Position numbers and translations under genes: made by a program
The notes under the pieces: generated by a model
The model's input: the letters and a program-made list of their open reading frames with translations, nothing else
Databases searched by the model: none
What the model was told of the DNA's origin: nothing
Part shown: piece by piece, positions 16,592 to 24,715 of the stretch
Numbering within the stretch: the stretch's first letter is position 1
How the letters are laid out: each line of letters starts with the position of its first letter
Source of the DNA: an uncultured Bacilli bacterium
GTDB lineage: Bacteria; Bacillota_I; Bacilli_A; RF39; UBA660
Assembly (NCBI GenBank): GCA_934096705.1
Contig: CAKOMR010000005.1
Span: 1 to 64,000, forward strand
Direction of reading: 5' to 3'
DNA: 64,000 nucleotides

Positions 16592-16620
16592 ATAATAACT
16601 TACTTAGGTAAAATTTGCAA
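16592..16620 (-). promoter_or_regulatory. sigma-A promoter of noc
   Basis: TTGCAA-17-TATTAT on the minus strand, with the -10 about 31 nt before the ATG. It follows the rsmG terminator, so this gene has its own promoter. Confidence 0.7.
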
Positions 16621-16621
16621 T

Positions 16622-16664
16622 AGTTCAAAAAAAATTGACTTTAATAAAATGTTAAGTCAATTTT
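16622..16664 (-). terminator. intrinsic terminator of rsmG, overlapping its stop
   Basis: A perfect 11-bp stem AAAATTGACTT/AAGTCAATTTT with a 12-nt loop and a TTTTTTTT tract on the minus strand. The rsmG stop codon is in the loop/stem. Confidence 0.88.
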
Positions 16665-17359
16665 CTTCTTTTTTCACTCTTTTTAATTAACATTGCATAA
16701 TTTGGAACTTTGTGATCAATTTTTTCTTTATTAATTACAATTATTTTTCTGTTTTGACTATTTAATTGATATTCAAATTCTTTATATTCTTTTATATTTA
16801 ATTCATTTGCATACTTTTTTAAAATAATTTCTTCAGCTGTAAAATCGCCTTTCATTAATAAAACTTTTCCATTTAATTTAATAAATGGTGTAGATAAAGA
16901 AGTAATAATATCAATATATGCTACAGCTCTTGAAACACATAAATCATAACTATTTAAGTTGTTTTTCATGTAATTTTCTGCTCGATCATTAATTATAATT
17001 ACATTATTTAATTCTAATTTTTTAATTAACTCAGTTAAAAATTTTGTTTTTTTATTGTTTGAATCTAATAAAGTAAGTTTAATATTAGGAAAAAAAATTT
17101 TTAATACTACCCCGGGAAATCCAGCTCCTGAACCAATATCTAACATTGTTTCTATTTTGGTTAAATCAATAACTTGAGAAATCATTAATGAATCATAAAA
17201 ATGCTTACTATAAACGTCTTTTTTTTCTGTTATAGTAGTTAAATTTGTATGAGCATTATATTCGATTAAAAAATTATAATACTTCTCTAATAAATTAAGC
17301 TCTTCATTTGTATATTTTATTCCTAAACTTTTAATTTTATCTTCAAAATCATTTATCAT
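16652..17359 (-). CDS. rsmG: 16S rRNA (guanine527-N7)-methyltransferase
   Basis: RsmG (GidB) methylates G527 of 16S rRNA. The 235 residues contain the SAM-binding MLDIGSGAGFPGVVLK, SNNKKTKFL and the conserved CVSRAVA segment, followed by a C-terminal basic tail ending SEKRRK. Length and motifs are typical. It overlaps the mnmG stop by 11 nt and closes the mnmE-mnmG-rsmG unit, the ancestral order next to bacterial origins. A strong terminator follows directly. Confidence 0.96.
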   Translation of the reverse strand: MINDFEDKIKSLGIKYTNEELNLLEKYYNFLIEYNAHTNLTTITEKKDVYSKHFYDSLMISQVIDLTKIETMLDIGSGAGFPGVVLKIFFPNIKLTLLDSNNKKTKFLTELIKKLELNNVIIINDRAENYMKNNLNSYDLCVSRAVAYIDIITSLSTPFIKLNGKVLLMKGDFTAEEIILKKYANELNIKEYKEFEYQLNSQNRKIIVINKEKIDHKVPNYAMLIKKSEKRRKLT

Positions 17360-19217
17360 TTTTATTATATTCCTTTTTTAAGTATACAAGTAAAAGTGAA
17401 ATATCAACAGGGTTAACCCCACTTATTCTAGAGGCTTGTGCAATATTTTCTGGTCTTACCAAAGATAGTTTTTGTCTTGCTTCACTAGCAATATTTTTAA
17501 TTTTATTATAATCAATATCTTTAGGAATTTGTTTTGACTCCATTTTTAGCATTTTTTCTTTTTGTGCATATTCTTTGGCAATATAACCCTGATATTTAAC
17601 TTCAATTGTTAATTCTTCTTTTTCATCTTCTGAATACTTTGATAAATCAATAAAATTATTAATAAAATTTAAATCTATTTCTGGCCTTTTTAAAAGGGTT
17701 AAAAATTTAAGATTAGTTGTAGGAACATTAATATCATATTTATTAAATATTTTTTTTGTATTATCATTTATAATTATTTTATTATTTTCTAAAAGTTTTT
17801 TTAACTCATATATATTCTGATATTTGTTAATATAATTTTGATATTTTTCATTTGTAACACTACCAATTTTATGACCAATTTCTGTTAATCTTGCATCAGC
17901 ATTATCATGTCTTAAAAGTAATCTAAATTCAGCTCTTGATGTAAGCATCCTATAAGGATCAGTAATTCCTTTTGTTACCAAATCGTCAATTAATACACCA
18001 ATATATGCCTCATGTCTTTTTAAAATTAATGGTTCATGATTTTTAAATTTTAATGCTGCATTAATTCCAGCAATTAATCCTTGGCCTGCAGCTTCTTCAT
18101 ATCCAGATGTCCCATTTATTTGACCTGCAGTAAATAAACCTGATATAATTTTTGATTCCAAACTAGCTTTGATTTGCATAGCATCTATTGCATCATATTC
18201 AATCGCATATGCGTATTTGGAAATAACTGCATTTTCAAGGCCATGTAAAGAATGAACCATTTTTTCTTGAACATCTCTAGGCATAGATGTGGAAAATCCT
18301 TGTAAATACCATTCATCATAATAAATACTTTCTGGTTCTAAAAATAGTTGATGTCGTGGTTTATCTGAAAATCTTACAATTTTATCTTCGATTGATGGGC
18401 AATATCTAGGTCCGACTCCCGTAGCATATCCCCCATACATAGCACTTTTTTTCAAATTATCGCGAATTATTTGATGGGTATTTTCATTTGTATATACTAG
18501 ATAGCACTTTTGTTGTTCATTTATTTTGTATAAAGGCTTCGTATCAAATGAAAAAGTCCAGTATGTATCATCTCCCTTTTCCTCTTTAAGTACATCAAAA
18601 TTGATGCTATCAGCCTTTATTCTTTGTGGTGTTCCAGTTTTAAGTCTTTTAATATTAAAACCATATTTTTTTAAATTTGTTGATAATTTGTTACTTCTTT
18701 TTTCACCATGTGGTCCACTCGGAACATTTTCTGAACCAATTAATATATTTGCATTTAAATAAGTTCCTGTAGTAAGAACTACATTATTTCCTAAAATTTC
18801 TTCACCATTTTCTAATATTATTCCTTTAATTTGTGAATTATCGATAATTAAATCTTCAACCATACCTTCTTTTATTTCAAGATTTTTTGTGTTATGCAAA
18901 TACTCTTTCATTACTTTTGGATAAACTTTTTTGTCTGCTTGTGCTCTTAAACTACGAACTGCAGGGCCCTTTGAATTATTAAGCATTTTGATCTGAAAAT
19001 GTGATTTATCCGCAACAATTCCCATTAAGCCACCAAGAGCATCTATTTCTCTGACAATAATTCCTTTTGCACTGCCACCAATTGATGGGTTACATGGCAT
19101 ATCAGCAATATTATCAATATTTGAAGTTATTAAAAGTGTTTTTGCACCCATAAATGCACTTATATGTGCTGCTTCACAACCAGCATGACCAGCGCCAACA
19201 ACTATAACATCATACAT
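17349..19217 (-). CDS. mnmG: tRNA uridine 5-carboxymethylaminomethyl modification enzyme MnmG
   Basis: MnmG (GidA) works with MnmE to install cmnm5 on wobble U34 of certain tRNAs, using FAD and NADH. The 622 residues start with the FAD dinucleotide fold VVGAGHAGCEAAHIS, followed by NPSIGGSAKG and the GidA signatures GPRYCPSIEDKI and TSGYEEAAGQGLIAG. The C-terminal helical domain includes a RPENIAQASRISGVNP motif. Complete length. It starts 10 nt after mnmE, consistent with a shared transcript and the MnmE-MnmG complex. Confidence 0.98.
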   Translation of the reverse strand: MYDVIVVGAGHAGCEAAHISAFMGAKTLLITSNIDNIADMPCNPSIGGSAKGIIVREIDALGGLMGIVADKSHFQIKMLNNSKGPAVRSLRAQADKKVYPKVMKEYLHNTKNLEIKEGMVEDLIIDNSQIKGIILENGEEILGNNVVLTTGTYLNANILIGSENVPSGPHGEKRSNKLSTNLKKYGFNIKRLKTGTPQRIKADSINFDVLKEEKGDDTYWTFSFDTKPLYKINEQQKCYLVYTNENTHQIIRDNLKKSAMYGGYATGVGPRYCPSIEDKIVRFSDKPRHQLFLEPESIYYDEWYLQGFSTSMPRDVQEKMVHSLHGLENAVISKYAYAIEYDAIDAMQIKASLESKIISGLFTAGQINGTSGYEEAAGQGLIAGINAALKFKNHEPLILKRHEAYIGVLIDDLVTKGITDPYRMLTSRAEFRLLLRHDNADARLTEIGHKIGSVTNEKYQNYINKYQNIYELKKLLENNKIIINDNTKKIFNKYDINVPTTNLKFLTLLKRPEIDLNFINNFIDLSKYSEDEKEELTIEVKYQGYIAKEYAQKEKMLKMESKQIPKDIDYNKIKNIASEARQKLSLVRPENIAQASRISGVNPVDISLLLVYLKKEYNKNDK

Positions 19218-19227
19218 ACTTAATCAC

Positions 19228-20577
19228 CTACTTTCCTACACAGAAATCCTTAAATAATCTATCAATTACATCATCATCATATGTTTTACCAATTATTTTG
19301 CCTAAAAATTCGTAACATTCTCTTAAATCGGTTGAAATCATATCTATAGGAACATTCATATTTAAAGATTTTTCTGCATTTTTTATACTATTTTTTGCTT
19401 TATGAACTAAGTCAATTTGACGAGCATTAGATAAGTATGTTAAATCTTTGTTAATTTCATTTAAATTAAATAATTCAATTATTTTTTTCTTTAAATTATC
19501 TAACCCATCAACTGATACTACATTACCCTCTATTATATTTTTATATTTTAATGAATTTAAATTTATTGTTAATGGCAAATCATTTTTATTAATAAGGATA
19601 ATTGTATTTGCTTCATTAATTTTAGATAATAACTCGTTATCTTCGATTGATAAAGGTTTAGAACCATCTAAAACTAAAATTACTAAATCTGCCCTATCAA
19701 TTTGTTCTTTACTTTTGGTAACACCGATTTTTTCCACAACATCATCAGTTTCACGAATTCCAGCTGTATCTATAAGTTTAAGCTCAATTCCATTAAGTGT
19801 TAAATTTGCCTCAATTATATCTCTTGTTGTTCCCGCTATATCGGTTACAATTGCTTTTTCTTCATCAATTAAATGATTTAATATACTACTTTTTCCAACA
19901 TTTGGTTTTCCTACAATAGCTATATTTATTCCATTTGACACTATTTTCCCATACTTAGAATTATTTTCTAATCTTACTATTTTTTCTGCTAATAAAGACA
20001 AATTGTTTTTTAATAATGATGAAGTTACTTCTTCGTTATCTTCATACTCAGGATAATCAATATTAACCTCAATATTTGCAAGTAATTTAATTATATCTTC
20101 TCTAATATCCTCAATAATTTTTGTTAAATTACCCCCTATTTGATTTAAACATAACTTTCTTTTTGATTCTGTTTTTGCGTTTATTAATTCATTTACTGCT
20201 TCAGATTGCAATAAATTAATACGACCATTTAAAAATGCCCTTTTAGTAAATTCACCAGGTTCAGCTAATCTACATCCAATTTCTAATAGTATTTCCAATA
20301 TTTTATTAGTTGTTGTGTAACCACCATGAGAGTTTATTTCCACAATATCTTCTTTCGTATATGTTTTAGGAGATTTCATAAGCATAACTAGTACTTCGTC
20401 TATTATTTCGTTTTTATAAACAATATGACCATAATTAATGCTATGAGACTTTGAATTAATTAAATCACCAGAAAAAATACTATTTACTTTTTTTATAGCA
20501 TCTTTTCCACTCACTCTTATAATTGATATTGCTCCAACTCCTAAAGAAGTTGAAATTGCACAAATAGTATCTTCCAT
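19228..20577 (-). CDS. mnmE: tRNA modification GTPase MnmE
   Basis: MnmE (TrmE) is a potassium-activated GTPase that dimerises and partners MnmG. The 449 residues have the formyl-THF-binding N-domain (about 1-118, including GEFTKRAFLNGRI), a helical domain and an inserted G domain with G1 GKPNVGKSS (about 223-231), AGTTRD, the DTAG switch and NKND. The C-terminal FCVGK retains the Cys of the conserved CxGK needed for modification. The gene has a perfect-spacing sigma-A promoter and follows the jag terminator. Confidence 0.98.
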   Translation of the reverse strand: MEDTICAISTSLGVGAISIIRVSGKDAIKKVNSIFSGDLINSKSHSINYGHIVYKNEIIDEVLVMLMKSPKTYTKEDIVEINSHGGYTTTNKILEILLEIGCRLAEPGEFTKRAFLNGRINLLQSEAVNELINAKTESKRKLCLNQIGGNLTKIIEDIREDIIKLLANIEVNIDYPEYEDNEEVTSSLLKNNLSLLAEKIVRLENNSKYGKIVSNGINIAIVGKPNVGKSSILNHLIDEEKAIVTDIAGTTRDIIEANLTLNGIELKLIDTAGIRETDDVVEKIGVTKSKEQIDRADLVILVLDGSKPLSIEDNELLSKINEANTIILINKNDLPLTINLNSLKYKNIIEGNVVSVDGLDNLKKKIIELFNLNEINKDLTYLSNARQIDLVHKAKNSIKNAEKSLNMNVPIDMISTDLRECYEFLGKIIGKTYDDDVIDRLFKDFCVGK

Positions 20578-20599
20578 AGTTTCTCCTTTTCTTTGTGCT

Positions 20600-20628
20600 A
20601 TTGTAACACCTTTTTTTACTTATGTAAA
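20600..20628 (-). promoter_or_regulatory. sigma-A promoter of mnmE-mnmG-rsmG
   Basis: TTTACA-17-TACAAT on the minus strand, with a GGAGAAAC ribosome site about 16 nt downstream of the -10. Confidence 0.75.
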
Positions 20629-20631
20629 CGT

Positions 20632-20656
20632 AAAAAAATCCTAGAATACTAGGATT
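20632..20656 (-). terminator. intrinsic terminator of jag, overlapping its stop
   Basis: A perfect 8-bp AATCCTAG/CTAGGATT stem, 4-nt loop and TTTTTTT tract on the minus strand; it includes the jag stop codon. Confidence 0.88.
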
Positions 20657-21269
20657 AATCTTCTTTAATATAACTTATAATTACGTGCCTATTTGGTTCT
20701 TCTCCAGTACTTTTAGATGATATATGTTTAAAGTCTGATAAAGCATTATGAACAATTCTACGTTCATATGAATTCATATTTTCTAAATGTACATCAATCT
20801 TTGTTTTTAACACTTCCTTAGCGGTTTGCTTGGCAAGCCTTTCAAGTCTAGAAGCTTTTTTATCTTTATAATTTTCAACATCTAATGATATAACAAAATA
20901 TAATCCCGTTTCCAATTGAATTTTTTGTCTTACAATATTTTCTAAAGCTTTAATTGTATTACCATTGTGACCTATTAAGATATTATTATTATTTGAATAC
21001 ATTTTAATGATAGTTCTATCAGCTACTTTCTTAGTTTCAAAAGAAACTTCTAGTCCCATATTATTGATTACTTCTTTTAAATAATTTTTTACAAATTCAT
21101 ATACATCAGCTTTTTTATATACAATAACTTCAACCGTGCTTCCTTTAAACAAATTCTTCTTTGTTTCTCCTGTTTTATAAATTACTTCATCTTGTGTTAG
21201 GTTATTTTCTTCTAAAATTTCCTGAAGTGTTTCTTCAAAATTTTTACCTGTTTTACTTATTTTTTCCAT
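20655..21269 (-). CDS. jag: RNA-binding protein Jag/KhpB
   Basis: KhpB (Jag, SpoIIIJ-associated) binds RNA with KhpA and influences cell elongation and division. The 204 residues contain, in order, the Jag N-domain (about 1-52, beginning EKISKTGKNFEETLQ), a KH-like domain with ILIGHNGNTIKALENIV (GxxG at about 105) and an R3H domain with RLERLAKQTAKEVL and MNSYERRIVHNALSDF. The protein starts inside the yidC 3' end (17-nt overlap), keeping the universal yidC-jag pairing. Confidence 0.95.
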   Translation of the reverse strand: MEKISKTGKNFEETLQEILEENNLTQDEVIYKTGETKKNLFKGSTVEVIVYKKADVYEFVKNYLKEVINNMGLEVSFETKKVADRTIIKMYSNNNNILIGHNGNTIKALENIVRQKIQLETGLYFVISLDVENYKDKKASRLERLAKQTAKEVLKTKIDVHLENMNSYERRIVHNALSDFKHISSKSTGEEPNRHVIISYIKED

Positions 21270-22317
21270 ATTTTAAACCCTCCTTAACTTTAAGTTTATC
21301 ATTAATAGACTTCTTCACTTTTTTTGTAGTTTTTGTATTTTGTTTATTTTTAATAAACTTAATAATATAAGTTTGTAAAATCATAAAAGCATAAGTAACT
21401 ATCCAGTATAATGCAATTGCAGTTGGTAAACTTAATGAAGCAAAGCCAATAAATACTGTCATAAAAATTAACATCATTTTTGTTTGATTATCTGCACCTG
21501 GTAAACTAGATGCTGATTGTTTCATAGAAAATTTAAATGAAAAATACGTTGATAAAATAATTAAAATTACTAATATTATAAATGTATATTGATGATTTTT
21601 AAAAATACCTATACTTGGAGTCGTTCCTAAATTCCATCCAAATATTTTTCCTTCATATATTGCTGGTATTTTATAAATAGCTTCCAAAAAGGCAAAGAAA
21701 AGTGGTAATTGGATTAACGAAAGCAAGCATCCTAACATAGGATTCACTTTATATTTATTATATATTGCCATCATTTCTTGTTGTTTCATCATCATTGCTT
21801 GTTGTGATGTACCATTTGCATATTTTTTTTCTAATCTTTGTAATTCAGGAGAAGCTTTTTTCATAGCTTCACTTTGATTTTGGGTTTTTATAGTAAATGG
21901 TAATAAAATAACTCTTATTAATATTCCTATTAACATTACTGAGACACCCAAATAAGCATTTTTTAAACCAATATTTTTAAATAATAAACCTACTTTTAAA
22001 ATTATGTAAGCAAGTGGTTTTACAAATAAAAATTGCCACAAACTATTTGTTTTGTTTGATGTTATTTTATATTTATCACAACTTGGTAATTTTGATAATT
22101 TTATGTCCATTTGATCTTCATATTGTTCATATAATCTATACATTTCTGTATTCTCTGCTGGTTTACAATAAATAGTTTTCTGAAGACTTTGACCTGTTTC
22201 ACTATTTGTCACTATCTTACCTTTATCATCAGTTATATAGCTTTTTGCACCACAGCCGGTTGTAAGCATAACCATGACTATTAAAATTAAAGTAAGAAAT
22301 TTTTTATTATTTTTCAT
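21253..22317 (-). CDS. yidC: membrane protein insertase YidC/SpoIIIJ, lipoprotein
   Basis: YidC inserts and folds inner-membrane proteins; the SpoIIIJ paralogue in Bacillus is also needed for forespore SpoIIIA assembly. The 354 residues begin with a lipoprotein signal whose lipobox is LTTGC (Cys22). An outside segment of about 75 residues with two more Cys follows, then the five-helix 60KD_IMP domain (about 95-320) and a lysine-rich C-terminal tail for ribosome contact. The extracytoplasmic segment is longer than in Bacillus SpoIIIJ. Only one yidC is in the window, and it overlaps both rnpA and jag. Confidence 0.96.
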   Translation of the reverse strand: MKNNKKFLTLILIVMVMLTTGCGAKSYITDDKGKIVTNSETGQSLQKTIYCKPAENTEMYRLYEQYEDQMDIKLSKLPSCDKYKITSNKTNSLWQFLFVKPLAYIILKVGLLFKNIGLKNAYLGVSVMLIGILIRVILLPFTIKTQNQSEAMKKASPELQRLEKKYANGTSQQAMMMKQQEMMAIYNKYKVNPMLGCLLSLIQLPLFFAFLEAIYKIPAIYEGKIFGWNLGTTPSIGIFKNHQYTFIILVILIILSTYFSFKFSMKQSASSLPGADNQTKMMLIFMTVFIGFASLSLPTAIALYWIVTYAFMILQTYIIKFIKNKQNTKTTKKVKKSINDKLKVKEGLKYGKNK

Positions 22318-22639
22318 TTATTCCTCCGATTAATTTTTTCAAAGAGTTTAAATTATCATTATAATTTGAAGACAAAAAACCCTTCTTTATAATTATAATA
22401 TAATTTCTACCTTTTTTGAAGAGAAAATTACATTCATCTATCAACATTCTTAATCTACGCTTACATTTATTTCTTAAAACAGCATTACCAATTTTTTTCG
22501 GAGCACTTATTCCAAACTTAATACTATTTAAATTATTTGGCATATAAAAAATAATAAATTCATTATTTGAAACCTTTTTATTATAATTTAAAATTTCATT
22601 AAAATCATTACTGCTCTTTACGATATCCTTTTTTTTCAT
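22307..22639 (-). CDS. rnpA: ribonuclease P protein component
   Basis: RnpA is the protein cofactor of RNase P, which matures tRNA 5' ends. The 110 residues carry the RNR-type motif VLRNKCKRRLRMLI and the FGISAPKKIGNAV segment, both diagnostic. It lies between rpmH and yidC in the usual order. A terminator/attenuator hairpin separates it from rpmH, as often found where L34 is needed in large excess over RnpA. It overlaps yidC by 11 nt. Confidence 0.95.
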   Translation of the reverse strand: MKKKDIVKSSNDFNEILNYNKKVSNNEFIIFYMPNNLNSIKFGISAPKKIGNAVLRNKCKRRLRMLIDECNFLFKKGRNYIIIIKKGFLSSNYNDNLNSLKKLIGGINEK

Positions 22640-22651
22640 AATATTTCCTCT

Positions 22652-22677
22652 TTAAAAAAAACCACATTAAAGTGGCT
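22652..22677 (-). terminator. hairpin terminator/attenuator between rpmH and rnpA
   Basis: CCAC/GTGG core with a 6-nt loop, extended by A-T pairs, and an eight-T tract on the minus strand. It lies a few bases after the rpmH stop. Confidence 0.7.
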
Positions 22678-22680
22678 TTT

Positions 22681-22803
22681 TTATTTACATAAAACTTTTC
22701 TACCTTTTCTACGACGACTATTTAAAACTTTACCATTCTTTCTTGAGAAAAAACCATGAGTTTTCTTCATTTTTCTATTGTTTGGTTGATACGTTCTTTT
22801 CAT
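22681..22803 (-). CDS. rpmH: 50S ribosomal protein L34
   Basis: L34 is a very basic large-subunit protein. The frame gives 40 residues, starting MKRTYQPNNRKMKKTHGFF and ending SRRRKGRKVLCK, which is unmistakable. It is about four residues shorter than the usual 44: the loop between HGF and the RRRKGRK helix is trimmed. AGGAGAGA precedes the ATG. It is the first gene of the rpmH-rnpA-yidC-jag unit, transcribed away from dnaA, as in most bacteria. Confidence 0.96.
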   Translation of the reverse strand: MKRTYQPNNRKMKKTHGFFSRKNGKVLNSRRRKGRKVLCK

Positions 22804-22837
22804 ATTAAAATCTCTCCTTTTCTTTTATAGCGTTACT

Positions 22838-22867
22838 ATTATAATATTATTTTCGACTTTTAGTCAA
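22838..22867 (-). promoter_or_regulatory. sigma-A promoter of rpmH-rnpA-yidC-jag
   Basis: TTGACT-18-TATAAT on the minus strand, with the -10 about 35 nt before the L34 start. The spacer contains AGTCGAA, one mismatch from a Spo0A core. Confidence 0.78.
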
Positions 22868-23031
22868 GCAAAACATATAATATGTATTAATTATACAAAA
22901 TTTATCAACAAAAATATACACCAATTTTTTTAAGTATTTATCTTAGATTAAAAAGTTTTCAACAAAGTTATCAACATTTTTCACACATTTTATCAACATT
23001 TATAACACTATTAATAATTTCAATTTTATGT

Positions 23032-23066
23032 TTTCAACAAAATTCGACAAAAAAATTTTGTTGAAA
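23032..23066. repeat. 13-bp inverted repeat in oriC enclosing a Spo0A box
   Basis: TTTCAACAAAATT and its exact complement AATTTTGTTGAAA flank a 9-nt spacer. Each arm contains a DnaA-like box in opposite orientation. The left arm and spacer contain TTCGACA (23043-23049), within the same 15-mer AAAATTCGACAAAAA (23039-23053) found near csp and spo0A. Confidence 0.8.
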
Positions 23067-23151
23067 GTGTTGAAATGTTATGTTATCCTAGTAAACAAAA
23101 GAAAAAAATGTTGATAAATAGTGTGGATTTTTTGTTTATATTTTTTTTTGC

Positions 23152-23180
23152 TTTATCTTTTTTTAAAAATGAAGTACAAT
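23152..23180 (+). promoter_or_regulatory. candidate dnaA promoter
   Basis: TTTATC-17-TACAAT, with the -10 35 nt before the dnaA ATG. The -35 is weak, so an alternative start further upstream among the DnaA boxes is possible. Confidence 0.4.
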
Positions 23181-23214
23181 TAATGTGTCAAAAAGTTATT
23201 TTGTGGGGTAAGGT

Positions 23215-24573
23215 ATGAATTTAGAGGAACTATTTAAAACTTTTTTAGAAGAAGTAGAACATGTTGTTAGTATAAATGTATATAACCTTTGGTTTTCTAA
23301 AATAAAACCTATTTCTTTGAATGGGAATATTTTAAAAGTTTGCGTTCCTATGGAAATACATAAAAAAATGCTTTCAGAAAATTATAAAGATGTTATTGAT
23401 AATATTTTTCAAAATATAACTGGTAAAACATTTAACTTTGAATATTATATAGAGGATGAATTACCTAAAAATAACGTAATTGAAAAAAAAGAAAAAATTG
23501 TTGAAAAAGAAGAAAATAGTGAACCTTGGGAAACTAATTTAAATCCAAAATTTACATTTGAAACATTTGTAGTAGGTGATTCAAATAGACTTGCAGTTGT
23601 ATCTGCACATGCTGTTGCAGAAAATCCTGGTTCCATACATAACCCATTATTCCTATATGGACGTAGTGGAATAGGTAAAACACATTTAATGCACGCTATT
23701 GGAAATTATATTGTCGCTCATTCAAACAAAAAAGTTTTGTATGTTACAAGTAATGAATTTGTTGAAGATTATACTGGAATTGCTAGTTTAGAAAAAGGCA
23801 TAAATTCAATGAGTTATGCTAAAAATTTTAAAGATAAATATAAAAATGTTGATGTACTTATTATAGATGATATTCAATTTTTAGTAGGAGCAGACAAATC
23901 CCAGCAAGAATTTTTTCATACATTTAATGCATTATATCAATCAAATAAACAAATAATTATTAGTTCTGATAGGTCACCCGATGACTTAAAAAAAATAGAA
24001 GATAGGCTAAGAAGCAGATTTATGTGGGGATTACCTGTTGATATTTATCCACCAGATTTTGCTTTAAGATGTAAGATTATTCATAATAAAATAAAAAATA
24101 CATCACTTGAAGATAGGTTAAACGAAGAAGTTATTGAATATATTGCGAATTCCTGTCAAAATGATATTAGATTTATAGAAGGTACAATTAATAGATTAAT
24201 GGCTTATACTGCTATGATGGTACCTGATAAAATTGATTTAAATTTTGCTATTGAAGCTTTGAAAGATTATCTTAGTGTTAACATTTATGCAGATAACTCA
24301 ATAAGTAAAATACAAAAAGCTGTTGCTGATTATTTTGGAATTACTGTTAGTGATTTAAAAAGCAAGAAAAAAGTTGCTAATATAAGCAAACCAAGGCATA
24401 TTGCCATATATTTATGCCGTGTTGAAACCGATGAAAAACTAGAAAGAATAGGTTTAGAATTTGGAGGGAGGGATCATTCAACAATTTCTGCATCATACGA
24501 TAAAATAACAAATGATTTAAAAAAAGATGATAAATTAAATAATGTTATTAAAGAAATTAAAAATAAGTTATAA
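23215..24573 (+). CDS. dnaA: chromosomal replication initiator protein DnaA
   Basis: DnaA opens oriC and loads the helicase. The 452 residues have domain I (about 1-80), a charged linker (81-108), the AAA+ domain with Walker A GRSGIGKTH (149-157) and DVLIIDDIQFL, and domain IV with the DnaA signature GGRDHSTISASYDKI near the C-terminus. All DNA-contact features are present. The first glycine pair of Walker A is GRSG rather than the frequent GGVG, a minor variation. A GGGGTAAGG site precedes the ATG. It is flanked on both sides by DnaA-box clusters. Confidence 0.98.
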   Translation: MNLEELFKTFLEEVEHVVSINVYNLWFSKIKPISLNGNILKVCVPMEIHKKMLSENYKDVIDNIFQNITGKTFNFEYYIEDELPKNNVIEKKEKIVEKEENSEPWETNLNPKFTFETFVVGDSNRLAVVSAHAVAENPGSIHNPLFLYGRSGIGKTHLMHAIGNYIVAHSNKKVLYVTSNEFVEDYTGIASLEKGINSMSYAKNFKDKYKNVDVLIIDDIQFLVGADKSQQEFFHTFNALYQSNKQIIISSDRSPDDLKKIEDRLRSRFMWGLPVDIYPPDFALRCKIIHNKIKNTSLEDRLNEEVIEYIANSCQNDIRFIEGTINRLMAYTAMMVPDKIDLNFAIEALKDYLSVNIYADNSISKIQKAVADYFGITVSDLKSKKKVANISKPRHIAIYLCRVETDEKLERIGLEFGGRDHSTISASYDKITNDLKKDDKLNNVIKEIKNKL

Positions 24574-24576
24574 TTT

Positions 24577-24655
24577 TGTTGAAAAATGTTGATAAATTTT
24601 TAATAAATATCTTGGGTTAAGCTAGATATTTAAGGAAAATAACAAGTTATCAACA
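24577..24655. other. oriC region 2: DnaA boxes between dnaA and dnaN
   Basis: The 142-nt gap holds TGTTGAAAA (24577), TGTTGATAA (24587) and TTATCAACA (24647), giving with the upstream cluster a bipartite origin like that of Bacillus. It probably also carries the dnaN promoter; a TATAAT lies at 24672-24677. Confidence 0.7.
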
Positions 24656-24715
24656 AAATCCACCTTATAAATATAATAATAATTTATTAATAAAAGAAAG
24701 AAGGAGAAAAAAATT

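Larger units (their letters stand above)
22904..23180. other. oriC: oriC region 1: DnaA-box cluster and AT-rich unwinding region upstream of dnaA
   Basis: The 411-nt interval between rpmH and dnaA has no gene but many 9-mers of DnaA-box type. TTATCAACA occurs at 22912, 22968 and 22990 and, inverted, at 23109. TTTTCAACA occurs at 22956 and 23031, with inverted TGTTGAAA at 23059 and 23068. A TGTGGATTT at 23122 is nearest the consensus TTATCCACA. A T-rich stretch (about 23129-23164) follows and is a candidate DNA unwinding element. Gene orientation diverges here, supporting an active origin. Confidence 0.88.

Noticed and set aside
17105..17120. A Noc-site-like ATTTCCCGGG inside rsmG next to noc
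   Set aside because: It encodes the universally conserved GFPG of the RsmG SAM motif, so the sequence is explained by protein constraint, and the second half does not fit ATTTCCCGGGAAAT.
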